Virus record (IMG/VR): IMGVR_UViG_3300020122_000438
Coordinates: 1 to 39,789 of that record
Source of the DNA: a virus
Length of the DNA: 39,789 nt
Reading direction: 5' to 3' (one strand)
Notes under the pieces: model-generated
What the model saw: only the letters and a program-made list of their open reading frames with translations
Database searches by the model: none
Told to the model about the DNA's origin: nothing
Part shown: positions 16,565 through 24,085 of the stretch, one piece after another
How the letters are laid out: each line of letters starts with the position of its first letter
Position numbering within the stretch: the first letter of the stretch is position 1
Translations under genes and position numbers: made by a program

Positions 16565-18595
16565 ATGAGTCAGTCAGGTCGTAATGGAATAGATGGTGGA
16601 GGCGGCGGTGGTACTGGAATTGTGACCATCGACGGAGATGTTGGATCAGTAACAGGAACTATTGTGGCTATTTTTGCAGATAATGCTGCAAATAATGCAG
16701 GATCATCTGTTGAGTTCGTCAATTCTGGTTCTGTTTCGACTTTGAATGTAACAGACAATGTAGGTAATACATTTGTCGGAAAGCTCGCAGGAAACATCAG
16801 TGGTGTTACAGGGATTGATAATACATCTCTAGGTTCAAGCAGTGCTGCCAATTTAGTTGATGGACAGGAAAACGTAGCCATAGGTGCAATCGCGCTTCAA
16901 AATTGTGTTAGCGGAAATCACAACACAGCGATTGGAACGGGTGCTTTACGAGATTACCTTGGTGATGAAAATACCGCTGTTGGTTTTTTAGCTCTAGATC
17001 AAGTGACTACGTCTGGTAATACTGGAGTGGGTGTTCAGTCATTATCAACTGCTACAGGTACCAACAATACAGCTATAGGATTTGCCGCTGGTGATAGAGC
17101 AGGTTCTAATAATACCGCTGTTGGGTTTGATGCTCTAAATGGAGGCTTTGGTGATAATAATATCGGTATTGGGATGAATGCCGGGTTACAATATAGCGCT
17201 ACAGAATCAAGCAATATCCTGATAGGAAATCAAGGGGTCAACGCTGAATCGAATGTAATTCGTATAGGCACTCAAGGATCTGGAGCGGCTCAACAGGATA
17301 CAGCTTTCGTGGCAGGTATTGCTGGAGTTACCGTTTCCAATACTAACATGGTCACTATTGATACAACCACCGGTCAATTAGGTTCACAAGCTGTTCCGAG
17401 TGGTGGAAGTGTTACAATCAATGGAGATTCTGGATCAATCACAGGATCTACACTTACAGTCTTCGCAAACAATGCTGCGATTAATGCTGGAGCATCCGTT
17501 GAATTTGTAAATTCTGGGACGACTTCAACTTTGAATGTATCAGATACTAATCAAAATACATATATCGGGGCTAACTCGGGAACTTTGAGTGCTAGTGGGA
17601 ATTACAACTCTGCTTTTGGTGTTTTAGCATTAAATGCTTTTTCTTCTGGGAACCAAAATACTGCTCTCGGTCGAGGAAGTTTATTTCAATTTGTTAGCGG
17701 GGATGATAATACAGCAGTTGGTTTTAATTCTCTTTTTAGTTCTATCACTGGCAGCGGAAATGTCGGTGTAGGTAGTGCAACTCTCGCTTCATATACTGGC
17801 AGTAATGCAACTGCAATTGGTTTTGGGGCTATGCAGAATGTGACACAACCCAATAATACTGCAGTAGGTTATCAATCTTTAAAAAATGCTACTGGTGATA
17901 ATAATACAGCTATTGGTATTTCAGCTGGTGTATCTGCTGGTGGAGCAAACACCATTATGGGATCTTCTGCAATGTCCGTGGGAACTGGTTTTAATAACTG
18001 TACAGCAATAGGATGGGAAGCTCTATTTCAATGTAGCGGAGATCAAAACACAGCTATTGGACGATCTAGTTTAAACGGTCTTACTTCTGGAACAACCAAT
18101 ATAGCTATTGGTTATACATCGGGAAATGCATATACAAGTTCGGAATCAAGTAATATTGTCATTGGAAATGCCGGTGTAGCTGCTGAATCTAATGTACTTC
18201 GTATAGGAACGGCGGGACAACAAAACGCAGCCTTTATGGCTGGTATATTTGGTACCACCGTAGGCGTTTCTGGAATCCCTGTTGTAGTGGATAATGCGGG
18301 TCAATTAGGTACTGTAGTCTCTTCTAGAAGATTCAAGGAGAATATTGAAGATCTAGAAGGTATCAGCGCTGGAATCTTAAAGCTTCGTCCTGTGATTTTT
18401 GATTATATTATCAATAAGCAACAAGGCTATGGATTGATTGCAGAAGAAGTAAACGAAATCATGCCTGAATTGGTAGTCAAAGATGCTTCCGGAGAAATAG
18501 CCTCTGTGAAATATCAAGATTTACCAATTCTCATTCTTAATGAATTGCAAAAACTTGTGAAACGTGTTGAAGATCTAGAAAAGATTTGTGCCTAA
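16565..18595 (+). CDS. Tail fibre with C-terminal S74 intramolecular chaperone
   Basis: A 676-residue trimeric fibre. The C-terminal 95 residues are a Peptidase_S74 chaperone: SSRRFKENIEDLEG, LRPVIFDY, GYGLIAEEVNEIMPELV, then a coiled coil. This domain helps the trimer fold and then cuts itself off; the Ser of SSRRFKEN is the expected cleavage residue. The shaft has many NTAIG/NTAVG repeats spaced about 16-30 residues. The N-terminal half is a tandem duplication: VTIDGDVGSVTG...FVNSGSVSTLNV near residue 20 recurs as VTINGDSGSITG...FVNSGTTSTLNV near residue 282. Confidence 0.88.
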   Translation: MSQSGRNGIDGGGGGGTGIVTIDGDVGSVTGTIVAIFADNAANNAGSSVEFVNSGSVSTLNVTDNVGNTFVGKLAGNISGVTGIDNTSLGSSSAANLVDGQENVAIGAIALQNCVSGNHNTAIGTGALRDYLGDENTAVGFLALDQVTTSGNTGVGVQSLSTATGTNNTAIGFAAGDRAGSNNTAVGFDALNGGFGDNNIGIGMNAGLQYSATESSNILIGNQGVNAESNVIRIGTQGSGAAQQDTAFVAGIAGVTVSNTNMVTIDTTTGQLGSQAVPSGGSVTINGDSGSITGSTLTVFANNAAINAGASVEFVNSGTTSTLNVSDTNQNTYIGANSGTLSASGNYNSAFGVLALNAFSSGNQNTALGRGSLFQFVSGDDNTAVGFNSLFSSITGSGNVGVGSATLASYTGSNATAIGFGAMQNVTQPNNTAVGYQSLKNATGDNNTAIGISAGVSAGGANTIMGSSAMSVGTGFNNCTAIGWEALFQCSGDQNTAIGRSSLNGLTSGTTNIAIGYTSGNAYTSSESSNIVIGNAGVAAESNVLRIGTAGQQNAAFMAGIFGTTVGVSGIPVVVDNAGQLGTVVSSRRFKENIEDLEGISAGILKLRPVIFDYIINKQQGYGLIAEEVNEIMPELVVKDASGEIASVKYQDLPILILNELQKLVKRVEDLEKICA

Positions 18596-18609
18596 CTTGG
18601 GAGAAATAG

Positions 18610-20049
18610 ATGACTGGTTTTAATCCAAAGAATCCAAATAAACATGTTGGCACAGACCAGTTTCTTATCCCTTTCGTCTCTAGAAATAGGCAGCCGACTG
18701 GGACAGATTATAGACAACCTGAAACAGGGAGATTATATGTTTATGGAACTATATGGCAAGTTAGCAAGAATCCAACAACAGGCGTTGAAGGCGAGCTTTG
18801 GATGCTTTCAAAGATCGTGGCCAATATTGCTTATTGGGTTAACGTCTCTTCTGGTGTGGTGGGTCCTCTATTAAAGATAGAGGTAGATGCTGCAACGTCT
18901 CCTGGTGTTGATCCTGTCTTACCAGATGTTAATGGACTTGTGACTGTTACGGGCTCAATAGTTGCTAATCAAACGATACCGATACGAACACATTCAACTG
19001 CTCTAAACGAATATGGTGTGGAGGTTCAATATGCGACTTCTTCGGCGTCAAGCAATCCAGATTTGGCTGGTCTTGCTTCTTTCAATTCTACTGAGTTTTC
19101 TGTTGATGCTAATGGCTTTGTTTCTCTTTCTGGGGGTTCTGCTGCTGTAGTTGCTCTTGGTGTTCAAGCCACGAGTGGATCAGGAACTAACCCTGTTTTG
19201 GCTGATGGAAGTGGAAAGATTGAGATTGATGGAGCTTTAGTGGCTGCTGGAACTAATCCTATCAGATCTGTTTCAACTGCACCAAATCTCTTACAGATTC
19301 AGGCTCAAACATCCCAAGCTATCGCTTCTGTTGATTCGACTAAAGTCGGTCTTTCTAACTTTAACAGCGCTCAATTCTCTGTCAGTGGTGGTGGTTTTGT
19401 CTCTCTTCTTGGTGCTGGTCCAGCGATAGGCAGAGTGATTAGACAAGTGTTTACTTCTACTGGAACCTACACTCCAACTTCTGGAATGCTCTATGCAGAT
19501 ATAGAAGTTATCGGAGGCGGTGGTGGTGGTGGTGGAGTTAGTCTTCCTGGAGCTTCAGAAGGCGGAGCTGCTGGTGGTGGTGGAGCGGGTGGTTATGCGA
19601 AAGGCTTATTCACCGCTGCGACTATTGGTGCTTCTAAAGCTGTCACTATTGGAGCTGCTGGAACTGGAGGATCAAATTCTGGGGCTAGTGGTACGGCTGG
19701 AGGAACAACCTCTGTTGGTGTATTAATTTCTGCAACAGGTGGTGGTGCTGGTGCTGGCTCGGGTACATCATCTGCAGCTCAAATTACTGGTGGAGCATCT
19801 GGAGGAACTGGAACAGGAGGTGACTTTCAGGCTTCAGGAAGTAATGGTTTCTATGGATTGACACTTCTTAATGGATCAAATGCAGCAGGTGGAGTGGGTG
19901 GTTTTTCTTTCTTAGCTGGAGGCGGTTCTTCAGTAGGTCAATCTTTTGGTGCTGGTGGAGCAGGAGGCGTGGCTCACAATGGCGATCCAGCAGCTACAGG
20001 AAATGCTGGTAAGGCCGGTGTTGTCATCGTCACCGAATACTGTACCTAA
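18610..20049 (+). CDS. Glycine-rich tail fibre adhesin
   Basis: A 479-residue protein. The N-terminal ~90 residues (VGTDQFLIPFVSRNRQPTG, RLYVYGTIWQVSKN) probably attach to the tail or fibre. Two related beta repeats follow (VTGSIVANQTIPIRTHSTA and IDGALVAAGTNPIRSVSTA). The last ~200 residues begin VFTSTGTYTPTSGMLYADIEVIGGGG and continue as long glycine runs. This is the pattern of phage glycine-rich receptor-binding domains built on polyglycine II helices. It is likely the host receptor binder. The stop codon overlaps that of a leftward peptide. Confidence 0.8.
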   Translation: MTGFNPKNPNKHVGTDQFLIPFVSRNRQPTGTDYRQPETGRLYVYGTIWQVSKNPTTGVEGELWMLSKIVANIAYWVNVSSGVVGPLLKIEVDAATSPGVDPVLPDVNGLVTVTGSIVANQTIPIRTHSTALNEYGVEVQYATSSASSNPDLAGLASFNSTEFSVDANGFVSLSGGSAAVVALGVQATSGSGTNPVLADGSGKIEIDGALVAAGTNPIRSVSTAPNLLQIQAQTSQAIASVDSTKVGLSNFNSAQFSVSGGGFVSLLGAGPAIGRVIRQVFTSTGTYTPTSGMLYADIEVIGGGGGGGGVSLPGASEGGAAGGGGAGGYAKGLFTAATIGASKAVTIGAAGTGGSNSGASGTAGGTTSVGVLISATGGGAGAGSGTSSAAQITGGASGGTGTGGDFQASGSNGFYGLTLLNGSNAAGGVGGFSFLAGGGSSVGQSFGAGGAGGVAHNGDPAATGNAGKAGVVIVTEYCT

Positions 20050-20123
20050 TCACCAAATATAACAGGTGGCCACTCAGTTATTACAGGTGGCCATTGTGGT
20101 GGAGGAAGAGGTTCAGGTTGCAT
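20046..20123 (-). CDS. 25-residue Pro/Trp peptide with WPPVI repeat
   Basis: A tiny frame beginning in a TGATG overlap with the gene upstream (20123-20296). The peptide is mostly proline and hydrophobic residues and holds WPPVI twice, nine residues apart, encoded by an imperfect direct repeat (ACAGGTGGCCA twice on the + strand). Its stop overlaps the adhesin stop on the other strand. No homologue is recalled. It could be a small inhibitor binding a proline-recognising surface; this is a guess. Coding is uncertain. Confidence 0.35.
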   Translation of the reverse strand: MQPEPLPPPQWPPVITEWPPVIFGD

Positions 20124-20296
20124 CATTTGTTCTTCTTGTGTTTTCCTGTCTCAGCTAGCTTTTCCATCTTCTTCACACCATATTTTTTCATCCCTGCAGC
20201 AGCTGCAACAGCTGCCGGATTCGATGCTCCTGATTTTGCTGCTGATTTCTCAACTGCTTTAAATCTACTTCCTGTACCTAATTTTGCTTTAGCCAT
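20123..20296 (-). CDS. Conserved small Ala/Lys-rich phage protein
   Basis: A 57-residue basic protein (MAKAKLGTGSRFKAVEKSAA..., AAAAGMKKYGVKKMEKLA). I recall this pattern as a recurrent small protein in uncultured phages, with KKYG near the centre; its function is unknown. AAGGAAGG lies upstream of the start. Positive charge suggests nucleic-acid or capsid binding. It belongs to the leftward recombination operon and is one of three very small basic genes at its 3' end. Confidence 0.7.
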   Translation of the reverse strand: MAKAKLGTGSRFKAVEKSAAKSGASNPAAVAAAAGMKKYGVKKMEKLAETGKHKKNK

Positions 20297-20307
20297 ATAT
20301 TCCTTCC

Positions 20308-20439
20308 TTATTTTTTCTTACTTTTTCCGGCTTTCGAGAGAGCTATCGCAATTGATTGCTTCTCGGGCCGTCCGCTTTCGCGCTCTGTCTTGATATTCTG
20401 CGATATCACTTTTTTTGAACTTCCTGATTTTAGAGGCAT
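20308..20439 (-). CDS. Conserved small Ser/Lys-rich phage protein
   Basis: A 43-residue basic protein ([19 protein letters not shown]..., [13 protein letters not shown]). I recall closely similar microproteins, with MPLKSGSS at the start and IAIAL.KAGKS at the end, in many phage genomes; no function is known to me. CAGGAG lies about nine bases before ATG. A 53-residue frame overlaps it almost entirely in another register and is not preferred. Confidence 0.7.
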   Translation of the reverse strand: MPLKSGSSKKVISQNIKTERESGRPEKQSIAIALSKAGKSKKK

Positions 20440-20475
20440 AATTTCTCTCCTGATATTGTTTTATGTATCCTTCTT

Positions 20476-20721
20476 TCATTCTTCCATTCTCCAGAATTTA
20501 ATCTCTTGTCCATGTTTAAGTCTTAATCCATCCCAGTGATGACCGGTATGCCATCCGCGGATTATCTTTTCATCAGACAGTTTTAGCTCTACAAGATCAA
20601 AATCTGCAGGTAAATATATGCTAACATCGACCCAGTCAAGAACCGAATGAGGAATATCATTATATGAGAACTTTCTTCTCTTCTCTCCCATCTCATACAT
20701 TCGGTCGACTTTGTGGATCAT
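20476..20721 (-). CDS. Hypothetical 81-residue protein
   Basis: Not recognised. A soluble mixed alpha/beta protein; residues 31-79 (VDVSIYLPADFDLVELKLSDEKII...WHTGHHWDGLRL) have a conserved look with Trp and His residues. The start is fixed by an ATGA overlap with the lipoprotein gene upstream, so translation is probably coupled. It could be a small regulator or inhibitor. Confidence 0.65.
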   Translation of the reverse strand: MIHKVDRMYEMGEKRRKFSYNDIPHSVLDWVDVSIYLPADFDLVELKLSDEKIIRGWHTGHHWDGLRLKHGQEIKFWRMEE

Positions 20722-20882
20722 ATGGCTGCTGGTGGAATCTCTAACGTTGGTGATATCTCCGGCGCATTAGAAGACTCCTCCTTGATCACATCGTCTGCTT
20801 CCCCATCTGTATGTACCAGGTTAATAGAATACGTGCATGAATAGAGCGTAAACGCTAAAATTATTGAAATTAAGGTTCTCAT
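20718..20882 (-). CDS. Small phage lipoprotein
   Basis: A 54-residue protein with a textbook lipoprotein signal: MRTLISIILAFTLYSC, where the lipobox ends in Cys16, followed by a short, acidic, Pro-rich tail. It would be lipidated and anchored in the envelope. Small phage lipoproteins of this type can block superinfection or act as outer-membrane spanins; Cys16 and the Pro-rich C terminus would fit a u- or o-spanin-like part, but no partner overlaps it. AAGGAGG lies five bases before ATG. Both ends are in four-base overlaps with neighbours. Confidence 0.75.
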   Translation of the reverse strand: MRTLISIILAFTLYSCTYSINLVHTDGEADDVIKEESSNAPEISPTLEIPPAAI

Positions 20883-21094
20883 TCTTCCTCCTTATAGAAA
20901 GCGATATGTTTTTTATGTGCAAAGACAAACTCTTCTAGACAGAAGAAGATGTCTTCATAAATTGGTGGACTGTCTTCTGGTTGACAAACGAATCTTCTAA
21001 ACTGATAAGATGAGGTTGGCTCTCCAGATTGGAATTCGATTACTTCAATCTTTTCAAAGCCATTGGACATTAGAAAACGGCATTCGATCTTCAT
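20879..21094 (-). CDS. Hypothetical 71-residue protein
   Basis: Not recognised. A mixed, acidic small protein with beta-like N terminus (MKIECRFLMSNGFEKIEVIEF) and aromatic C terminus. It overlaps RecT by four bases upstream and the lipoprotein by four downstream, so it belongs firmly to the operon. A role alongside recombination is possible only by association. Confidence 0.62.
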   Translation of the reverse strand: MKIECRFLMSNGFEKIEVIEFQSGEPTSSYQFRRFVCQPEDSPPIYEDIFFCLEEFVFAHKKHIAFYKEEE

Positions 21095-21864
21095 TCTTCA
21101 ACCTTCTTGATTTTGATTTTCCACTGATTGAATTTCTCAAAGAGTTTCAACTCATCTTTCATCAGTTCTTTGATGGTTTGAATGACTGTCCAATCAAAAT
21201 GTTTCTGAACGACCTTGAGGTATTCTAATGCTAAATGTTTGTTTTCTGAATCTTCAAAGAGATTTAGAAATTTCTCTAGCCATTCTGCTTCATTTTCAAC
21301 GATTACTTCTTCTGGTGTGATATCCTCAGGAATGATGACTTGTGCGTTTGTAGCTTGAATCTCACCCTCTACATAGCCTATTCCGATAACATCGCTGAAG
21401 AGTTGTCGAGCTAGACGGCTTAATGCTCTTGCAAAGCACATGTCTTTCGGCCATTTACTCCAACCACCACCCGTCTTGACTAGACCAGCGAGTTGAGCTT
21501 CTGCTACTGAAAAAGAAGCGATAAGTTTCTCTCCAGTATCACATCTAAAACCTTCGAGAGTGCAGGAGTTATTTGTGCTTTCTTTGACCCTAATCTGATG
21601 ACCAGCTTTTCTGATCATGGCATTCATCATTCGAGCGGATATTTCGACTTTACCCTGGATAATATTCAATCCACCGTTAAGAGCCTGCATAGCAGGAATA
21701 CCAAGCTCTCTGGCTGATAACATGATCATCATGACACCAGATTCATCGCCTATACCCTTATACATCTTGCTGGTGACGGCTTGTTTAGCCATCGTGTTGT
21801 AAACCATCATCTCATGTTCTGATGGAATCATAGATCTTGTGTCTTGTCTTACTGCCAGTTCCAT
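21091..21864 (-). CDS. recT: RecT-family ssDNA annealing protein
   Basis: A recombinase of about 257 residues that anneals complementary single strands during phage recombination. Family features are LNIIQGKVEISARMMNAMIRKAGH, then the DTGE...SFSVAEAQLAGL segment, then WPKDMCFARALSRLARQLFSDVIG. The frame is open to a TTG at 21909. I use ATG 21864 because GAGG lies just before it and it follows the upstream stop by one base; ATG 21888 is an alternative. It pairs with the PD-(D/E)XK nuclease at 22049, like lambda Red or RecET. The C terminus is a charged helical tail. Confidence 0.85.
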   Translation of the reverse strand: MELAVRQDTRSMIPSEHEMMVYNTMAKQAVTSKMYKGIGDESGVMMIMLSARELGIPAMQALNGGLNIIQGKVEISARMMNAMIRKAGHQIRVKESTNNSCTLEGFRCDTGEKLIASFSVAEAQLAGLVKTGGGWSKWPKDMCFARALSRLARQLFSDVIGIGYVEGEIQATNAQVIIPEDITPEEVIVENEAEWLEKFLNLFEDSENKHLALEYLKVVQKHFDWTVIQTIKELMKDELKLFEKFNQWKIKIKKVEE

Positions 21865-21865
21865 C

Positions 21866-22045
21866 TTACCTCTTCGTGTGTCTTCCATTGTTTTCTTTCT
21901 CATACTCAAACAGCTCTAATTCCTGCTGCTGATATTCACTTAACTTTTGTCTAGCTTTTTGAAAGTCTGGATTTGGATTTTTTCTCCAGGCCAGCACTCT
22001 TTCTCGCATTTTTTCTGATAGATTTGCTAAAGCGGGATCGTCCAT
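21866..22045 (-). CDS. 59-residue charged protein between nuclease and RecT
   Basis: Not recognised. A short, highly charged, probably helical protein (MDDPALANLSEKMRERVLAWRK, then DFQKARQKLSEYQQQELELFEYE). It sits three bases downstream of the nuclease and one base before the preferred RecT start, filling the gap exactly, which supports its being real. A link factor between nuclease and annealer is conceivable. Confidence 0.55.
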   Translation of the reverse strand: MDDPALANLSEKMRERVLAWRKNPNPDFQKARQKLSEYQQQELELFEYEKENNGRHTKR

Positions 22046-22048
22046 GTT

Positions 22049-22594
22049 TTATTCCTTTAGGAAGAAGTGTTTGAAAGTGCGGAAAATGGCTAAAAAAAAA
22101 GAATCATCCACTGGATATTCGTAGATCTTTGGCTCTTTTCCTGTTTTGTTTAGATGAAGAAAGAAGACTTTTTCTATGGGATATCCGGCATTCTTAGCCA
22201 AATATGCGTAAGCTGAGCCTTGACCTTCCCATGTTTTAGATGGTTTGCTTGAGGTTTTAAGATCCACAATCGCAAGCCCATCGTCCGTTTTGATGATAAG
22301 ATCCACTTGCCCAGTAAGACAAAGTTCATCATCCCAAAAACGTCGTTCCATCTCGATGATATGTACACCTTTTTCCCACCATTTCTTAAAAGATTCAACA
22401 TAGCCGCGCGTCTCATCATCAACTCCTATCTCGCCTAATCCTGAGACAATTCCCTCGCAGATCTTATGAACTTTCGTTCCTCTTTCTGCTGCATGAGCCA
22501 AAACATCTGGGTCGATATGCTCTAGTCCAGAGAATGGATAAAGCACGCTTGTCACCCGTAAATAGTTTTCTCTAGACTTTTCAGTCAAAGCCAT
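22049..22594 (-). CDS. PD-(D/E)XK exonuclease (Cas4/RecB-like)
   Basis: A 181-residue nuclease. The core is RGTKVHKI (His about 43), Glu at 81-83 in EMERRF, GQVDLII (Asp98) and VDLKTS (Asp111, Lys113), followed by a Gln-containing helix (GQGSAYAYLA). This is the usual order of the Cas4/RecB-type catalytic site. Next to RecT it probably resects double-strand ends to make the single strands RecT anneals. It is shorter than lambda Exo (226). The ribosome site is weak (GAGAG 11 bases away), and the start overlaps the microprotein upstream. Confidence 0.82.
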   Translation of the reverse strand: MALTEKSRENYLRVTSVLYPFSGLEHIDPDVLAHAAERGTKVHKICEGIVSGLGEIGVDDETRGYVESFKKWWEKGVHIIEMERRFWDDELCLTGQVDLIIKTDDGLAIVDLKTSSKPSKTWEGQGSAYAYLAKNAGYPIEKVFFLHLNKTGKEPKIYEYPVDDSFFLAIFRTFKHFFLKE

Positions 22595-22692
22595 GTAATG
22601 TTTCTCTCTATTAAAAAATTGAGATATAAGAGAAGTAATAAAAATAGGAGATCCTGAATGACATAGAAATCATCATCATCCGGCACAAACAT
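22585..22692 (-). CDS. 35-residue acidic membrane microprotein
   Basis: A short frame with an N-terminal acidic run (MFVPDDDDFYVIQD), then a hydrophobic helix LLFLLLLLYLNFLI and a short polar tail. It overlaps the gene before it by 17 bases and the nuclease after it by ten. Such compact overlaps are typical here. The ribosome site is weak (AGG eight bases upstream). An envelope role is likely if it is made. Confidence 0.45.
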   Translation of the reverse strand: MFVPDDDDFYVIQDLLFLLLLLYLNFLIERNITWL

Positions 22693-22798
22693 ATGCTAAA
22701 CCTAGAAGAGCTATTAAGAGTGTGAATAGGCTTATACTCGCCGCTATAACGCCTTCGTTTCCAATCTCTTTGATAATCTCTTCCCAAACATGTTTCAT
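22676..22798 (-). CDS. 40-residue membrane microprotein
   Basis: A short frame with an amphipathic N-terminal helix (MKHVWEEIIKEIGNEG) and a C-terminal hydrophobic helix (about residues 19-39, AASISLFTLLIALLGLAYVC). No strong ribosome site is seen. It is the first gene of the leftward recombination operon, downstream of the terminator at 22978. Function unknown. Confidence 0.45.
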   Translation of the reverse strand: MKHVWEEIIKEIGNEGVIAASISLFTLLIALLGLAYVCAG

Positions 22799-22875
22799 AT
22801 GAGCGTGACCTAAAATTAAAATTTTAACTTTACTTGAAACTATCAGATGAACACTGGATGGGCAAGAGATTTTTT

Positions 22876-22971
22876 ATGTCAAAAATTTATAGAATTAAAA
22901 AACTGTTTCACACAGATACTAAAACAGAACTTTTACAGAAAATGATGGACTTTTTAAGAATTAGAAATTAA
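22876..22971 (+). CDS. 31-residue basic peptide (doubtful)
   Basis: A short rightward frame (MSKIYRIKKLFHTDTKTELL...) with AGAG seven bases upstream. It lies antisense to the leader of the leftward operon, in an otherwise empty region. The peptide is helical and basic. It may be a real microprotein or chance; no promoter is evident. Confidence 0.25.
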   Translation: MSKIYRIKKLFHTDTKTELLQKMMDFLRIRN

Positions 22972-22977
22972 GTTAGC

Positions 22978-23010
22978 AAAAAAAAAGAGCCCCTCGTTAT
23001 GAGGAGCTCT
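22978..23010 (-). terminator. Strong leftward intrinsic terminator
   Basis: Read leftward, AGAGCTCCTC and GAGGGGCTCT form a ten-base stem with one U-G pair and a five-base loop, followed by nine U. Read rightward the same position is a C-A mismatch and no U-run follows, so it acts leftward. It lies between a leftward promoter candidate (23090-23118) and the leftward recombination operon, as an attenuator would. Confidence 0.85.
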
Positions 23011-23089
23011 TCGTCTTCTGTGAAAAGATGACACACAATAGACTAAATATCTGAGAAAAACAATTCACTTACTAGGGTGATTGTCAGAG

Positions 23090-23118
23090 ATCTTAGCAAT
23101 GTGTCACCTTTTTGTAAA
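23090..23118 (-). promoter_or_regulatory. Leftward early promoter candidate
   Basis: On the minus strand, TTTACA (23113-23118) and TAAGAT (23090-23095) stand 17 bases apart. Transcription would begin near 23083 and meet the terminator at 23010. A GTGTCA element (23101-23106) lies in the spacer and its inverse TGACAC at 23029-23034, a possible repressor site pair. Confidence 0.6.
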
Positions 23119-23142
23119 GACCTAAAGAAACAAAAAGGAAAA

Positions 23143-23418
23143 ATGGACATATTCACAATCACCACACAGGAAATCTTAGAAAGAATCTCTCGACATTGTC
23201 CGGAAGCCTTATCCACTTATTTACAGTGCATAAACCGAGCCGACAGAGAAGGAAATATCCATTTCACTAAACAAATGGTGGATGTTGACCTATCCGAAAG
23301 CTGGCGCGGATTTCGTAACAATATCAAGAAATTGAGCAGGGAAAACCTACTCATGTGGAGTCCATTAGACAATGGAATCTCTGTTTCTCTCGTCGATTCT
23401 GAGGTGAACCATGGTTGA
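23143..23418 (+). CDS. Hypothetical protein opening the replication operon
   Basis: Not recognised by family. A 91-residue soluble protein with helix-loop-helix character; the stretch DLSESWRGFRNNIKKLSRENLLMWSPLDNGISVSL resembles the recognition helix and wing of a winged-helix DNA-binding domain. The frame is open to 23077, but ATG 23143 has AAAGGA just upstream and is preferred. As first gene rightward from the early control region it could be a Cro-like or replication regulator. Confidence 0.65.
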   Translation: MDIFTITTQEILERISRHCPEALSTYLQCINRADREGNIHFTKQMVDVDLSESWRGFRNNIKKLSRENLLMWSPLDNGISVSLVDSEVNHG

Positions 23419-23734
23419 AAATACCAAAATCTGCAGTAAGTGTAATATTGTTAAAAACTTATGTGATTTCTATATGAGTTCTGAGCGTTATCGTTCTGAA
23501 TGTAAAGCATGTACGATCAAAATTACGTCTAAGTACCAGAAAGACAATGAGTCATGGAAAAAACGTTATTCTGATCCAGAACAAAAGAAAGCTGCAAGCC
23601 GGGCTTACTATGCTAAACACAAAGAACGATTCAAGAGGTATCGGGAGACATTTAAAAAACGTCACCCCGAGTACCACAAAGAGTACTCGAGGAACGCCAC
23701 AAGAGACAACATGAGAAATACAATTTCTTCCTGA
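23411..23734 (+). CDS. Zinc-ribbon, Lys/Arg-rich DNA-binding protein
   Basis: A 107-residue protein with a Cys4 zinc ribbon (Cys8, Cys11, Cys31, Cys34: CSKC and CKAC) followed by a strongly basic helix with repeats of KKR/YAKHKERFKRY. The Cys4 plus basic helix build is the N-terminal part of many phage HNH and endonuclease VII proteins, but no HNH motif follows here. It may be a stand-alone DNA-binding remnant. It overlaps the previous gene by eight bases. Confidence 0.68.
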   Translation: MVENTKICSKCNIVKNLCDFYMSSERYRSECKACTIKITSKYQKDNESWKKRYSDPEQKKAASRAYYAKHKERFKRYRETFKKRHPEYHKEYSRNATRDNMRNTISS

Positions 23735-23782
23735 TCACCCACTAAAGTAATCAAAATTAACAAACATTCAACGAGGTTCATA

Positions 23783-24085
23783 ATGCAAGAACAAGAATTT
23801 AAAGGCAATGGAAAATCGAGAACAATAATTCAAAAAGGTCCTCAGAAAAGAGAATTTAAAGGTGTTTGGATACCTGCAGAAATCTGGCGACATCCTCACC
23901 TAACTTCGATTGATAAAGTAATTTATGCTTCTATATCTATTCATGAAAATATTTGTCTTGATACCTTTTGTAGCATAGTTTTAGAAGAATTAGGCATTCC
24001 AAAAGAATACACTAGAAGATCTTTAAAACATTTGGAAGATCTTGAGATTATTTCTTTTTCTTCTTTTGATGAAGGAGTGAAGTAA
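23783..24085 (+). CDS. Initiator N-terminal-domain paralogue
   Basis: A 100-residue protein resembling the first 80 residues of the initiator that follows: FKGVWIPAEIW against FTGIFIPVEIL, then matching helices and a closing segment (YTRRSLKHLEDLEII against TISKALTNLRKIGLL). It thus looks like the winged-helix DNA-binding domain alone, made by tandem duplication. It could compete with the initiator for origin or operator sites, or help it. The stop overlaps the next start (TAATG). Confidence 0.7.
   Translation: MQEQEFKGNGKSRTIIQKGPQKREFKGVWIPAEIWRHPHLTSIDKVIYASISIHENICLDTFCSIVLEELGIPKEYTRRSLKHLEDLEIISFSSFDEGVK

Noticed and set aside
16690-18200. CRISPR-like repeats
   Set aside because: The spaced repeats are in-frame NTAIG/NTAVG codons of a fibre, not identical repeats with unique spacers.
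20320-20479. A 53-residue leftward frame overlapping the 43-residue gene
   Set aside because: It starts in a tempting ATGA overlap, but its composition is less protein-like and the overlapped MPLKSGSS protein is a recognisable conserved type with its own ribosome site.
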